64,000 bases of DNA, from the NCBI RefSeq assembly GCF_015355625.1, contig NZ_JACLAF010000017.1, positions 33,608-97,607 of the forward strand, read 5' to 3'. Position 1 is the first letter of the stretch. Each line of letters starts with the position of its first letter. The position numbers and the translations under genes are program-made. The notes under the pieces are model-generated. The model did not search any database, had not been told where the DNA came from, and saw only the letters and a program-made list of their open reading frames with translations. Source of the DNA: Tamlana sp. I1. GTDB lineage: Bacteria; Bacteroidota; Bacteroidia; Flavobacteriales; Flavobacteriaceae. Below are positions 17,776 to 26,818 of this stretch, piece after piece.

Positions 17776-18927
17776 TTATAATTCTACTATATGTGTACCT
17801 TGAGAAAGCTCGATGAAGTAAACAGAACAGTCTTTATTAAAGGCTTTTTTATATGCTTTAGAGGTTGTTTCAGCAAAAGCTTCAGCCTCAGTTTTTGAAA
17901 TTAAGTTTATGGTACAACCACCAAAACCACCGCCCATCATTCTAGCGCCTAAAACCTGTTTGTTAGCTTTAGCTTGATCTACTAGAAAATCTAACTCTTC
18001 ACAGCTTACTTTGTATTGGTGTTGTAAACCATTGTGAGAGGCATAAATTAACTGTCCTAGAGTTTCTAAATCGTTATCTTCAATGGCTTGCGCCGCCTTT
18101 TCGGTACGTTCATTTTCCTGAATAACGTATAATGCTTTTTGATAATTTTCAGGCGTTACTTGGTCTTCAATACTTTTTAAATCACCTTCAGTAGCATCTC
18201 TTAAAGCTTTTATTCCTAGCAGTTCAGAAATGCTTTCGCAAGCAGAACGACGGTCGTTATAGGCACTATCAGATAATTGATGTTTTACGTTAGTGTTAAT
18301 CAGCATTAATTGATGGTCTTTAAAATCAATTTTATGAGGGGTCGATTTTAAACTTCTGCAATCTAAGTGTAGCGCGTTGTCTTTAATGCCAAACATGCTG
18401 GCGTATTGGTCCATAATACCACAATTAACACCAACATAATTATGCTCTGCTTTTTGTGAAATATAAATCATGTCCTCTTTAGATAATTCTAAATTGAACA
18501 ATTCGTTTAAACCAAAAACTACCGAATTTTCTAATGCTGCAGATGATGACATGCCAGCACCACCAGGAATATTGCCTTTAAAAACGATGTTGAAGTTACC
18601 AATAACTTTATTTCTATTCTGAATTTCGGCAACAACACCAAAAACATAGTTTTGCCAGCTTCCTTCTTTTGAAGGTTTTATTTGGTTTAGATCGAATTCA
18701 ATTTTGCTGTTTTTATCAAGAGCATAAGCGGTCGATATATTGGAGTCGCTTTTTTGTATCGCGGCAGCAATACCTTTGTTTACTGCGGCAGGAAATACAA
18801 ATCCATCGTTGTAATCGGTATGTTCTCCAATGATGTTTATACGCCCTGGCGAAAAAATTAGTAAAGGCTCTGTTTTAAAGTTTTCGATGTATTTGTTTTT
18901 TACATCTTGAATGAGTTGCGTGTTCAT
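17776..18927 (-). CDS. galK: Galactokinase
   Basis: Phosphorylates galactose at C1 with ATP. The 383-residue GHMP kinase shows the galactokinase signature GRINIIGEHTDYNDG at about 28-42, the ATP-binding GGAGMSSSAALEN near 120, catalytic aspartate in NCGIMDQYASMFG and the C-terminal MMGGGFGGCTINL. Its ATG is one base after the galM stop codon, so translation is likely coupled. Part of the gal operon. Confidence 0.97.
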   Translation of the reverse strand: MNTQLIQDVKNKYIENFKTEPLLIFSPGRINIIGEHTDYNDGFVFPAAVNKGIAAAIQKSDSNISTAYALDKNSKIEFDLNQIKPSKEGSWQNYVFGVVAEIQNRNKVIGNFNIVFKGNIPGGAGMSSSAALENSVVFGLNELFNLELSKEDMIYISQKAEHNYVGVNCGIMDQYASMFGIKDNALHLDCRSLKSTPHKIDFKDHQLMLINTNVKHQLSDSAYNDRRSACESISELLGIKALRDATEGDLKSIEDQVTPENYQKALYVIQENERTEKAAQAIEDNDLETLGQLIYASHNGLQHQYKVSCEELDFLVDQAKANKQVLGARMMGGGFGGCTINLISKTEAEAFAETTSKAYKKAFNKDCSVYFIELSQGTHIVEL

Positions 18928-18928
18928 T

Positions 18929-19831
18929 TTAGTTGTTTTTAATTTTATTTACTTCGATGGTCCATCGTATTTCGTAAGTTTTGTATGAGCGTAATTCCTT
19001 TATGCCTATTTTGTTATTAAAACTATCGGAAACACCCGTGGTAGGTTCGATGGCAATAACATTTTTAACTGGTGGTGTATAGGCTTGAACAAAGCTGTTT
19101 TCTTCTGAAGAATCAATGATTAGTTCGTATTCAGGTGTCGTAAATTTGATGGTTTTATCGTTGTTTAATACCCAGCAATCATCCAGTTGTTTGTCTTCAA
19201 TCTGAAGGTCTTTAACAGGCTTGATATCTTCAATTCCAGTGGCAATATTTCGTTCGCCAATAATGAGCTTTTTTGAGCTTCCAAAATTTAAGGTGCTATT
19301 AAATAAATTGGCACTTAAAAAGTAAGGATGCCAGCCCACGGTAAACGGAAACGTGCCAGAGCTGGTGTTTTTTATATTAAATTCGATGTCTAAGCTGTTT
19401 TTGTGGAAAATATAATGCAGTAAAATGGTATAGGTAAATGGGAAACCTTCGTGTTTTTTTACTTCGTCATATTCAAAAATGGCAACTGCCGTTTCTTCTT
19501 TAGCGTATGTACCAAGAAGCTTGAATTTCTTATCGAATATTAAACCATGAAGCGCATTGTTTTCGGGTTTGTTATTTACTTCTAATTGATAAGGCTTTTC
19601 ATTATACGAATAAGCGCCATCTTTAACTCTGTTCGCAAAAGGAAATAGAAATGCAGAAGCATAAGTATATGCATACGTTAATGGCGCTAAATCTTTTATA
19701 AGTGTTTGCCCCATTAAGGTTAATTCTTGAATGCTTGCCCCTTGATTGAGGTGAATTTTAGCAAAAGATTTGCTTTCCGGATAAGAAACTTCTAGGATAT
19801 TGGTTTCTTTATTATGATTGAATTGATACAC
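18929..19831 (-). CDS. galM: Aldose 1-epimerase (galactose mutarotase)
   Basis: Interconverts alpha and beta galactose so that galactokinase gets its anomer. The 300-residue beta-sandwich contains PFANRVKDG, NNALHGLIFDKKF (first catalytic His), VGWHPYFL (second catalytic His) and IAIEPTTGVSDSFNN with a Glu near the C-terminus as the general base. The only possible start in this frame is GTG at 19831; the next Met is beyond conserved sequence. It lies 10 nt after the regulator gene and directly before galK. Confidence 0.92.
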   Translation of the reverse strand: MYQFNHNKETNILEVSYPESKSFAKIHLNQGASIQELTLMGQTLIKDLAPLTYAYTYASAFLFPFANRVKDGAYSYNEKPYQLEVNNKPENNALHGLIFDKKFKLLGTYAKEETAVAIFEYDEVKKHEGFPFTYTILLHYIFHKNSLDIEFNIKNTSSGTFPFTVGWHPYFLSANLFNSTLNFGSSKKLIIGERNIATGIEDIKPVKDLQIEDKQLDDCWVLNNDKTIKFTTPEYELIIDSSEENSFVQAYTPPVKNVIAIEPTTGVSDSFNNKIGIKELRSYKTYEIRWTIEVNKIKNN

Positions 19832-19841
19832 GGCTTATAGT

Positions 19842-20834
19842 TTAAAGTGAGTTTCTAATAATAATATTATGAGGGTTTTTTATTTTAATGTTTTCTTTAT
19901 TTAAAATCATTTCTGCCAAGCGTTTTCCCATGGCCTTAAAATCTGTAGAAATAGTGGTTATTCCGCCTTCTACAATTTCTTTTAAAAGCGTTTCGTTGTA
20001 TGAAATGACTCCAACATCTTGAGCTAGTTTTAATTTTTCTTTTTTCGAGCTTTTAATAATGTTCAGTAAATTCCTATCGTCGGGAATAATGTAAAGACTG
20101 CCTTTTTTAAGGGTTTCAGTATCAAAACTGTTTATTACATCAAAAGGAATGTTATTAGTTTTACAATATTTAATAAATCCTTTTTGCATTCCCATTGGTT
20201 GCTTTTTCTTATTGAAAACCAAAATTAGTTGCTCGTATTTAGTAATGAGTTGATTGGCTTTGGAAAGGTTGTCGAAAATGTCGTTTTCAAAATCTTGATA
20301 AATAGCAGCGTATTTCGACAAATCTTTAGGAAGCTGGTCTAAAATATACACTTTCTCCTTCGGAAGTATTTTAAGTTCCTGAGCGGTATGCTTCAAATTT
20401 GCAGGCATAATAACGTAATAATTATAGTCGCCAGCATTATCCTGAATTAATTGACTGAAACTTTTTTCATTAAAATGATGAAAGAAAAGATCAACCTGAA
20501 TATGCGAACCTAGATGATCTAAAAGGGCATTGTATAAATCCTCTTTAAAGGAATTAAATTCATCAAAAAGTAAAAATATTTTTTGCTGAATTTGGATGTG
20601 TTCACTCGAAACAAAATACCCTTTTCCCACAATAGACTGAATGATGCCTCTGTTTTTTAATTCGTTATAAGCCGTTAAAACAGTGTCTCTAGAAAGGTTA
20701 TGGGTGTCTTTAATAGCGTTTATAGAAGGTAATTGGTCACCTTTTTGTAATGCACCACCATCTATAGCTTCTTCAATACTATTGACGATTTGCTTGTACT
20801 TCGGTACGCCTGTTTTTTTGTTTATTTCTATCAT
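19842..20834 (-). CDS. GntR-family regulator with LacI-type ligand domain, probable galactose repressor
   Basis: A 330-residue DNA-binding protein: residues 1-75 form a GntR winged helix (YKQIVNSIEEAIDGGALQKGDQLPSI... SRDTVLTAYNELKNRGII... GKGYFV), and the remainder resembles a periplasmic-binding-protein/LacI sensor domain (LILVFNKKKQPMG, VISYNETLLKEIVEGGITTI). This arrangement is that of AraR-like sugar regulators. The open frame extends to 20870, but the ATG at 20834 gives a normal GntR N-terminus. It heads the galM-galK-galT operon and is divergent from the Na+/galactose symporter, so it very likely senses galactose and controls both sides of the 139-bp intergenic region. That is inference from position. 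Confidence 0.9.
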   Translation of the reverse strand: MIEINKKTGVPKYKQIVNSIEEAIDGGALQKGDQLPSINAIKDTHNLSRDTVLTAYNELKNRGIIQSIVGKGYFVSSEHIQIQQKIFLLFDEFNSFKEDLYNALLDHLGSHIQVDLFFHHFNEKSFSQLIQDNAGDYNYYVIMPANLKHTAQELKILPKEKVYILDQLPKDLSKYAAIYQDFENDIFDNLSKANQLITKYEQLILVFNKKKQPMGMQKGFIKYCKTNNIPFDVINSFDTETLKKGSLYIIPDDRNLLNIIKSSKKEKLKLAQDVGVISYNETLLKEIVEGGITTISTDFKAMGKRLAEMILNKENIKIKNPHNIIIRNSL

Positions 20835-20843
20835 AATTTCCAG

Positions 20844-20851
20844 CAAATATA
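20844..20851 (-). promoter_or_regulatory. -7 promoter element of the gal operon
   Basis: The minus strand reads TATATTTG 10 nt before the regulator's ATG, a perfect consensus match. A repeated ACCATACC-like block right behind it (20862-20873) overlaps where a -33 element would be and could be part of an operator. Confidence 0.5.
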
Positions 20852-20928
20852 ATAAAATACACAATACCATACCAGACCCTACTAGTTGGTTTTTTAAAAC
20901 TAAAGACTGAATATTTATAATTAATTTC

Positions 20929-20936
20929 TATATTTG
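20929..20936 (+). promoter_or_regulatory. -7 promoter element of the symporter gene
   Basis: TATATTTG matches the TAnnTTTG consensus 37 nt upstream of the symporter ATG. No -33 TTTG at the usual distance, consistent with a promoter needing control by the neighbouring regulator. Confidence 0.5.
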
Positions 20937-20973
20937 GAGCTGAACTAACTTATTTAAACTAATTTTTTTATTT

Positions 20974-22602
20974 ATGACAGCAGGATTTCAAATGTGGGAT
21001 TACGTGGTTTTTGTTGCGTATGCCGTGTTAATTCTAGGCGTAGGATTATGGGTGTCTCGAGACAAAGAGGGGCATCAAAAAAACGCAGAAGATTATTTTT
21101 TAGCGAGTAAATCTTTACCATGGTGGGCGATAGGAACTTCGCTTATTGCAGCTAATATTTCAGCAGAACAATTTATCGGGATGTCTGGATCAGGTTTTGC
21201 ACTAGGTATTGCTATTGCTTCGTATGAGTGGATGGCTGCTTTAACTTTAATTATAGTAGGTAAATATTTCCTGCCTATTTTTATTGAAAAAGGACTTTAT
21301 ACCATTCCAGAATTTGTTGAAAAACGATTTTCAACCAACTTAAAAACCATTCTAGCTGTTTTCTGGTTAGGACTTTACATTTTTGTGAATTTAGCTTCAG
21401 TACTCTATTTAGGAGGTTTAGCTATTGAAACTATTATGGGTGTAGATATGATATATGCTATTATTGGTTTAGCGTTGTTTGCGGCAGCTTATTCACTATA
21501 TGGTGGTTTGTCTGCAGTAGCATGGACCGATGTTATACAAGTGGTGTTTTTAGTACTTGGGGGTTTAGTAACAACTTATTTGGCCTTAAATACAGTATCT
21601 GGTGGAGAAGGTGTGATAGCAGGGTTTTCTAAAGTTTTAGAAGCTGCTCCAGAGAAATTCCACATGATTCTTGAAGAATCGAATGATAACTATGTTAATT
21701 TACCTGGTATTTGGGTGTTAGTAGGTGGTTTATGGGTAGCCAATTTGTACTATTGGGGATTCAACCAATACATTATTCAGCGTACTTTAGCTGCAAAATC
21801 TTTAAAGGAATCTCAAAAAGGTATCCTTTTAGCAGCATTTTTAAAGTTAGTTATTCCTTTAATTGTTGTTATTCCTGGAATTGCAGCTTATGTTATGGTT
21901 AACGACCCTGCAATTATGGCTAATTTAGGAGAAGTAGGTATGTTAAATGTGCCATCTTCTGCTCAAGCTGATAAAGCATACCCATGGTTGTTACAGTTTT
22001 TACCTGTAGGTCTTAAAGGTGTGGCTTTCGCAGCTTTAGCAGCAGCAGTGGTTTCGTCTTTGGCTTCTATGTTAAATTCGACGTCTACCATTTTCACAAT
22101 GGATATTTACAAACAATACATTAATAAGAATGCAAGCGATAAAGAAACAGTAAATGTAGGTCGTCTTTCTGGTGCAATTGCATTGGTTATTGCTGTAATT
22201 GTAGCACCTTTATTAGGTGGTATCGATCAAGCATTTCAATTTATCCAAGAATATACAGGAATAGTAAGTCCGGGAATTTTAGCGGTATTTATGTTAGGTT
22301 TGTTCTGGAAAAAAACAACAAACAACGCTGCAATTTGGGGGGCTATAGCTTCTATTCCAATTGCATTAGCGCTTAAGTTTTTACCAATTCCAATTTTTGA
22401 ACCTTGGATGCACCAAATGGGAATTACGGCTGTATTAACAATGATTATAATTGTTATTTTAAGTCATATTCAAAATAAAGGAGCAGACGACCCTAAAGGG
22501 ATTGATCTTTCTGGAGATTTATTTAAAACCACACCGTTATTCAACATCGGATCGATGATTGTGTGTATTATTTTAGCAGTGCTTTATGCATTGTTTTGGT
22601 AA
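20974..22602 (+). CDS. sglT: Sodium/galactose symporter, SLC5 family (vSGLT-like)
   Basis: A 542-residue inner-membrane protein with about 14 transmembrane helices that brings galactose or glucose in with Na+. It is close to the structurally known Vibrio vSGLT: NLYYWGFNQYIIQRTLAAKS, ADKAYPWLLQFLPVGLKGV, MLNSTSTIFTMDIYK and IQEYTGIVSPGILAVF are nearly the same in my memory of that protein. Substrate residues corresponding to vSGLT N64, Q69 and E88 are present as N61, Q66 and E85, each shifted by three. It is divergent from the gal operon, completing an uptake and Leloir unit. Confidence 0.95.
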   Translation: MTAGFQMWDYVVFVAYAVLILGVGLWVSRDKEGHQKNAEDYFLASKSLPWWAIGTSLIAANISAEQFIGMSGSGFALGIAIASYEWMAALTLIIVGKYFLPIFIEKGLYTIPEFVEKRFSTNLKTILAVFWLGLYIFVNLASVLYLGGLAIETIMGVDMIYAIIGLALFAAAYSLYGGLSAVAWTDVIQVVFLVLGGLVTTYLALNTVSGGEGVIAGFSKVLEAAPEKFHMILEESNDNYVNLPGIWVLVGGLWVANLYYWGFNQYIIQRTLAAKSLKESQKGILLAAFLKLVIPLIVVIPGIAAYVMVNDPAIMANLGEVGMLNVPSSAQADKAYPWLLQFLPVGLKGVAFAALAAAVVSSLASMLNSTSTIFTMDIYKQYINKNASDKETVNVGRLSGAIALVIAVIVAPLLGGIDQAFQFIQEYTGIVSPGILAVFMLGLFWKKTTNNAAIWGAIASIPIALALKFLPIPIFEPWMHQMGITAVLTMIIIVILSHIQNKGADDPKGIDLSGDLFKTTPLFNIGSMIVCIILAVLYALFW

Positions 22603-22625
22603 CATAAATCAGTATAGAACTAAGG

Positions 22626-22652
22626 AGGCATCATTTTATGATGCCTTTTTTA
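22626..22652 (+). terminator. Terminator of the symporter gene
   Basis: AGGCATCAT (22626-22634) pairs with ATGATGCCT (22638-22646), 3-nt loop, followed by a T run. It lies 24 nt after the stop codon. Confidence 0.85.
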
Positions 22653-22732
22653 TTTAAAGTGAAGTAATAATATTCATAATATCAAAGGGTTATGATGGAA
22701 TTAAATTTTTAGTAAAAATTATAAACATTTCC

Positions 22733-22764
22733 TTTGGTTAGAAATATAGTTAATTTTATATTTG
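22733..22764 (+). promoter_or_regulatory. Promoter of the tRNA-Arg gene
   Basis: TTTG at 22733-22736, exactly 20 nt, then TATATTTG at 22757-22764: a complete Bacteroidota promoter, 30 nt before the mature tRNA 5' end. It is the cleanest promoter in the window. Confidence 0.8.
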
Positions 22765-22794
22765 CACACCAGAAATTAGAAATGGTTTCTGTGA

Positions 22795-22868
22795 GGGCTC
22801 TTAGCTCAGCTGGATAGAGCACCTCCCTTCTAAGGAGGCGGTCGCAGGTTCGAATCCTGCAGGGCTCA
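22795..22868 (+). tRNA. tRNA-Arg (anticodon TCT)
   Basis: 74 nt folding as a cloverleaf. The acceptor stem GGGCTCT/AGGGCTC closes with two G-U pairs, D-arm GCTC/GAGC, anticodon arm CCTCC/GGAGG with loop CTTCTAA (anticodon TCT, reading AGA/AGG), T-arm GCAGG/CCTGC with TTCGAAT, discriminator A. CCA is not encoded (CACAA follows). AGA is the major Arg codon in such AT-rich genomes. Confidence 0.96.
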
Positions 22869-22869
22869 C

Positions 22870-22902
22870 AAAAAGACTTACTAGAAATAGTAGGTCTTTT
22901 TT
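22870..22902 (+). terminator. Terminator of the tRNA-Arg gene
   Basis: AAAAAGACTTACTA and TAGTAGGTCTTTTT form a 14-bp stem with one G-U pair around a GAAA loop, ending in a T run, beginning two bases after the tRNA discriminator base. Confidence 0.85.
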
Positions 22903-23058
22903 GTTTTTATATGGTTTGTGTGCTGTTCAAGGTTTTACGGATCAAGCACAAAAGTTGTGGGATTTCAGAATTAAGCAAAAATAGTAGTTAATCTATTGAG
23001 GAAGAATTTTACGTTTCTCACGCCTCTGAAATGTGCTCTATAATAGTTTCATAAAAAA

Positions 23059-23096
23059 AGGTTGAAATTTTAAATTACTATTTAAAATTTCAACCT
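23059..23096 (-). terminator. Terminator of the membrane coiled-coil gene
   Basis: A perfect 17-bp inverted repeat (23059-23075 with 23080-23096) with a 4-nt loop, followed on the minus strand by seven T; 30 nt past the stop at 23126. Confidence 0.85.
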
Positions 23097-23125
23097 AAAT
23101 AATTATTCAAAAAAAGGAATGTTTT

Positions 23126-23737
23126 TTATCCTTTTTTCTGTCTGTTTAATTCATCTTGAAGTTGACGACGCACCTTTTGTTCGCGTTCTAAAGCCGATCT
23201 GCGGTGCTCTTCAAACTCTTCTTCAATTTCAGCTAAGTTTTGTTTCGCTTCTTTGGTAACGGCATTACTGTTGTTAAATTTATAGATAAAGAAAGCAAGA
23301 AAAGCTATTAAAATTCCAATTATAGACCACATGAGTACATTGTAGTTAGCTTTACCCATTTGCAACCCAAACAAGGCCATATTATCCTTCTCGGTGTTTG
23401 TTTTATCTAAATCCATTTGGGTGTTAGAAAGCGATTCTTTTAAATCTAAAATCTCTTGGTTTTGGTTTTTAACTACCGCTTGTGTTTCTAATAAATCTTT
23501 ATGTACAGCATTTAAAGAATCTAAAGTATGGGCTTTAAGCGTGTACAGCCAGTTTTTCTTTACAACCTTATAATCTTGATATTTATTTGAACGTCTTATA
23601 ACAAACTCAAATTGACTATCAATAGTACCGCTGTTTAATGATAATTTATCTTCATCGATATCATCGGTTTGGGAAAAAGAATGAAGAGATATAAGACAGG
23701 TAAATACTATTAAAAGGGTTGATTTAATGAGTTTCAT
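23126..23737 (-). CDS. Membrane-anchored coiled-coil protein of unknown function
   Basis: A 203-residue protein: signal peptide (MKLIKSTLLIVFTCLISLHSFSQ), a periplasmic stretch with FVIRRSNKYQDYKVVKKNWL, a coiled coil at about 70-120 (LLETQAVVKNQNQEILDLKE), one transmembrane helix (VLMWSIIGILIAFLAFFIY) and a second, highly charged coiled coil as cytoplasmic tail (EIEEEFEEHRRSALEREQKV). Flavobacterial relatives are often labelled tRNA (guanine-N1)-methyltransferase; nothing in the sequence supports this, since there is no SPOUT knot. The ATG at 23737 is preferred over 23776 because the signal peptide begins there. Probably a structural or signalling membrane protein. Confidence 0.8.
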   Translation of the reverse strand: MKLIKSTLLIVFTCLISLHSFSQTDDIDEDKLSLNSGTIDSQFEFVIRRSNKYQDYKVVKKNWLYTLKAHTLDSLNAVHKDLLETQAVVKNQNQEILDLKESLSNTQMDLDKTNTEKDNMALFGLQMGKANYNVLMWSIIGILIAFLAFFIYKFNNSNAVTKEAKQNLAEIEEEFEEHRRSALEREQKVRRQLQDELNRQKKG

Positions 23738-23815
23738 GTTGGGAATAATTTTTAATGATTTTTCTAATTTGCGCAATTTATAAAATATAGTTTACTATTT
23801 GCTGTGAATATTTAA

Positions 23816-23838
23816 AAAGCCTCAACAAGTGAGGCTTT
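23816..23838 (-). terminator. Terminator of the DegP-type protease gene
   Basis: AAAGCCTCA (23816-23824) and TGAGGCTTT (23830-23838), 5-nt loop, followed on the minus strand by TTAAATATT. It is 160 nt beyond the stop at 23999, so the transcript has a fairly long 3' end. Confidence 0.6.
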
Positions 23839-23998
23839 AGTAACTACGTTGTAAAACGTTATTTAGATTATAATATTTTAATAAAATTCAAAGTTTTTAA
23901 ATCACAAGCTTTCTTGTGGGTTTAGTATTTAATACGCTGTAATCTTATTCAGAATGAAGCTTTAAAATACGTACACGCTTTATTGTGATTTAATTGGT

Positions 23999-25402
23999 TT
24001 ATCTGAAATTAAAACGTTCTATTTCGCCGTTTAAATTAATAATTTCTATTCTTAATGGCTCGTAAGTCGATCTGTCTTTTAAAATCTCTTGAACATCATC
24101 AACCGAATTAACTTTTATGTCGTTTATGGTTGATATGATGCAGCCTTCAGTGATGCCATTATTTTTCCAATATTGAGCATATTCACCATTTAATTGAACA
24201 ATTTTAACACCATTTTTAGCGCTAAGTTTTTTCAAATCTTCATGCTTAGCATTTTTAATTCTACCCACTAAAGGCATGTTAATGGTTTGGTTTTTTGCCA
24301 ATGTTACCGAAACCGTTTTTGTAGAGCCGTCTCTAGCGAGTTTTAATTGTACGATATCTCCAGGGCGTTTTGCACTTAAATGGCCTGTTAAATCTGAGAA
24401 TTTAGAAACTTTAATGTTGTCAATCTCTTTAATAATATCGCCTTTTTGAAGCCCTGCTTTATCGGCTCCAGAGTCTTCAACAACGCTGTCTACATAAACG
24501 CCTTCGGTATCGTTAATACCAATTTCTTTAGCAACAGCACTATTTAGTGCGCCACCTTGAATGCCTAATATACCGTTTTGAACATTGCCATATTCTAAAA
24601 TGTCTTCAACAACTTTTCTAGCAATATTACTAGGTACAGCAAACGAATATCCAATATAAGAGCCTGTTTGCGAAGAAATGGCCGTATTAATTCCAACCAG
24701 TTGGCCATTGGTATTTACAAGTGCTCCTCCCGAATTTCCAGGGTTTACTGCAGCATCGGTTTGAAGAAAGGATTGGGCACTAACACCCGATAAATCTCTC
24801 GATTTTGCACTAATAATTCCTGCTGTAACAGTAGATGTTAAATTAAATGGATTTCCAACTGCTAAAACCCATTCGCCAATTTTAACGGTGTCTGAATCTG
24901 CAAAAGTTACAAATGGTAAAGGGTCTTCAGCATTAATCTTTAATAGGGCAATGTCTGTTTTAGCATCGGTACCCACTAACTCGGCAGTGTAGGTTTTATT
25001 GTTATTCAGTGTAACCGAAAGTTCTTGAGCATTATTAATAACGTGATTATTGGTAATAATATAGCCATCTTCATTAATAATAACACCTGAACCTGTGCCT
25101 ACCTGTGCACGCTGCGGACTTCTTCCTGAAAAGAAATCGTGAAAACTCATTTGTCCAGAGCTTAACGTTACATTTTTAACATGCACTACGGCGTTTACCG
25201 TATTTTCAGCAGCCTTAGTTAAATCTGGCGTTTCGTAGGGTATCGCTGTGTTTTCTGTGTGGTTGGCAGGAAGGTAAGTAGGCCTAATTTCTGTGGTAGT
25301 CGCTATTTCGGGTGTAGGGTTTTCAATGAGTAATTTATATGCACTTAAGGTAAAAACGCCACCTAAAGCAGATACTAACACTAATGATAAAATCTTCTTC
25401 AT
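23999..25402 (-). CDS. Periplasmic DegP/HtrA-type serine protease
   Basis: A 467-residue protein with an N-terminal signal peptide or anchor (LSLVLVSALGGVFTLSAY). The trypsin-like domain has the complete triad H120 (ITNNHVI), D150 (KTDIALLK) and S224 (NPGNSGGAL). A PDZ domain follows at about 275-365 (DSGADKAGLQKGDIIKEIDN), and a second, shorter PDZ-like segment at the end (GCIISTINDIKVNSVDDV). This is the DegP/DegQ design for quality control of envelope proteins. Monocistronic, divergent from dapF. Confidence 0.93.
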   Translation of the reverse strand: MKKILSLVLVSALGGVFTLSAYKLLIENPTPEIATTTEIRPTYLPANHTENTAIPYETPDLTKAAENTVNAVVHVKNVTLSSGQMSFHDFFSGRSPQRAQVGTGSGVIINEDGYIITNNHVINNAQELSVTLNNNKTYTAELVGTDAKTDIALLKINAEDPLPFVTFADSDTVKIGEWVLAVGNPFNLTSTVTAGIISAKSRDLSGVSAQSFLQTDAAVNPGNSGGALVNTNGQLVGINTAISSQTGSYIGYSFAVPSNIARKVVEDILEYGNVQNGILGIQGGALNSAVAKEIGINDTEGVYVDSVVEDSGADKAGLQKGDIIKEIDNIKVSKFSDLTGHLSAKRPGDIVQLKLARDGSTKTVSVTLAKNQTINMPLVGRIKNAKHEDLKKLSAKNGVKIVQLNGEYAQYWKNNGITEGCIISTINDIKVNSVDDVQEILKDRSTYEPLRIEIINLNGEIERFNFR

Positions 25403-25506
25403 AATATCGTTTATATTTTATTAATAGAGATTAAAATTAATTATTTATTGAAATAGAAAACGAACTTTAACTGTCATTTAACAATCAAAAAAACGGTATA
25501 ATATCA

Positions 25507-25514
25507 TATCTTTG
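25507..25514 (+). promoter_or_regulatory. -7 promoter element of dapF
   Basis: TATCTTTG fits TAnnTTTG and lies 9 nt before the dapF ATG, implying a very short leader. The -33 element is not obvious. Confidence 0.5.
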
Positions 25515-25523
25515 TGCCTTATT

Positions 25524-26297
25524 ATGCAAGAGACTTTTTATAAATACCAAGGAACAGGAAACGATTTTGTGATGATTGACAATCGTCAGCAAACGTTTGA
25601 TAAAAACAATACCAAACACGTTGCTTTTTTATGCGACAGACGTTTTGGAGTAGGGGCAGACGGACTTATTTTATTAGAAAATCATCCCGAATACGATTTT
25701 AAAATGGTGTATTATAACGCCGATGGAAACGAAAGTACCATGTGTGGAAATGGTGGCCGTTGTTTAGTGGCTTTCGCACAGCAATTAGGTGTTATTTCTA
25801 ATAAAGCTGTTTTTGAAGCTATTGATGGTTTGCACCATGCAACGATTGAAAATGGCATCGTAAAACTTCAAATGTTAGATGTTCAAGTCGTAGAAAAACA
25901 TGAAAACCACGTGTTTTTAAATACAGGTTCGCCACACCATGTGCAGTTTGAGAGTCATATTAATGATTTCGATATAAAAACAAAAGGCGCTGGTATTCGT
26001 TATGGTGCACCTTATAATGAAGCAGGAACGAATGTGAATTTTGTTCAGAAAATTTCTGATGATGTTTTTAGAGTGAGAACCTACGAGCGTGGTGTTGAAG
26101 ATGAAACTTTATCCTGTGGTACTGGAGTTACAGCTGTAGCCATCGCCATGCACGCAACGGGTGAAACTACTAAAAATCAAGTGACTTTAAATGTTGAAGG
26201 CGGAAAACTGCAAGTAAGCTTTAATGAAGCAAACGGTACATATAATAATGTTTGGTTAATTGGTCCTGCTACTTACGTTTTTGAAGGCAAACTATGA
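25524..26297 (+). CDS. dapF: Diaminopimelate epimerase
   Basis: Makes meso-diaminopimelate from the L,L form for peptidoglycan and lysine. The 257-residue product has both catalytic cysteines, C74 in MCGNGGRC and C198 in SCGTGVTAVA, and the N-terminal YQGTGNDFVMIDNR. An in-frame TTG at 25512 would add four residues; the ATG at 25524 is more likely because the TTG overlaps the promoter. First gene of dapF-GNAT-mltG, all envelope-related. Confidence 0.97.
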   Translation: MQETFYKYQGTGNDFVMIDNRQQTFDKNNTKHVAFLCDRRFGVGADGLILLENHPEYDFKMVYYNADGNESTMCGNGGRCLVAFAQQLGVISNKAVFEAIDGLHHATIENGIVKLQMLDVQVVEKHENHVFLNTGSPHHVQFESHINDFDIKTKGAGIRYGAPYNEAGTNVNFVQKISDDVFRVRTYERGVEDETLSCGTGVTAVAIAMHATGETTKNQVTLNVEGGKLQVSFNEANGTYNNVWLIGPATYVFEGKL

Positions 26298-26818
26298 GGA
26301 CACTAAATGGCGATACTATTTATTTACGCGCTTTAGAGCCTGAGGATTTGGAGTTTATTCATAAGGTTGAAAACAACGAGTCCATCTGGGAAATAAGTTG
26401 TACTCAAACTCCTTATTCTAAGTTTTTAATTAAACAATATCTAGAAAATGCTCATAAAGATATTTATGAAGTCAAGCAATTACGATTAGTGATTTCAGAT
26501 TATAATGATACGCCCGTTGGTTTGATTGATTTATTCGATTTCGATTTTAAAAACAAACGTGCAGGTATTGGCATTTTAATACAAGAACCTTCCGATAGAT
26601 TAAAAGGTTATGGAAGCGAAGCCTTAGACTTATTAATCGATTATTGTTTTATACACTTAGATTTACATCAATTATACTGTAATATTTCAGAAGAAAACGA
26701 AGCCAGTATAAAGTTGTTTTCCAATCAAGGTTTTGAAAAAGTAGGCATAAAAAAAGACTGGAATTTTGTACACGGCACTTATAAAAACGAATATTTATTT
26801 CAACTTATTAATAATTAA
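26294..26818 (+). CDS. GNAT-family N-acetyltransferase (RimJ/RimL-like)
   Basis: A 174-residue acetyltransferase overlapping dapF by 4 nt (ATGA). It starts MRTLNGDTIYLRALEPEDLEF, typical of the RimJ/RimL subgroup; the acetyl-CoA loop is around RLKGYGSEALDLLIDYCF, and NEASIKLFSNQGFEKVG is the usual C-terminal block. Substrate could be a ribosomal protein, an amine or a cell-wall intermediate; sequence alone does not tell. The next gene starts on the base after its stop, so all three genes are one operon. Confidence 0.88.
   Translation: MRTLNGDTIYLRALEPEDLEFIHKVENNESIWEISCTQTPYSKFLIKQYLENAHKDIYEVKQLRLVISDYNDTPVGLIDLFDFDFKNKRAGIGILIQEPSDRLKGYGSEALDLLIDYCFIHLDLHQLYCNISEENEASIKLFSNQGFEKVGIKKDWNFVHGTYKNEYLFQLINN

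Noticed and set aside
23126..23737. tRNA (guanine-N1)-methyltransferase, the label often given to relatives
   Set aside because: Signal peptide, coiled coils and one membrane helix are visible, and no SPOUT methyltransferase motif.
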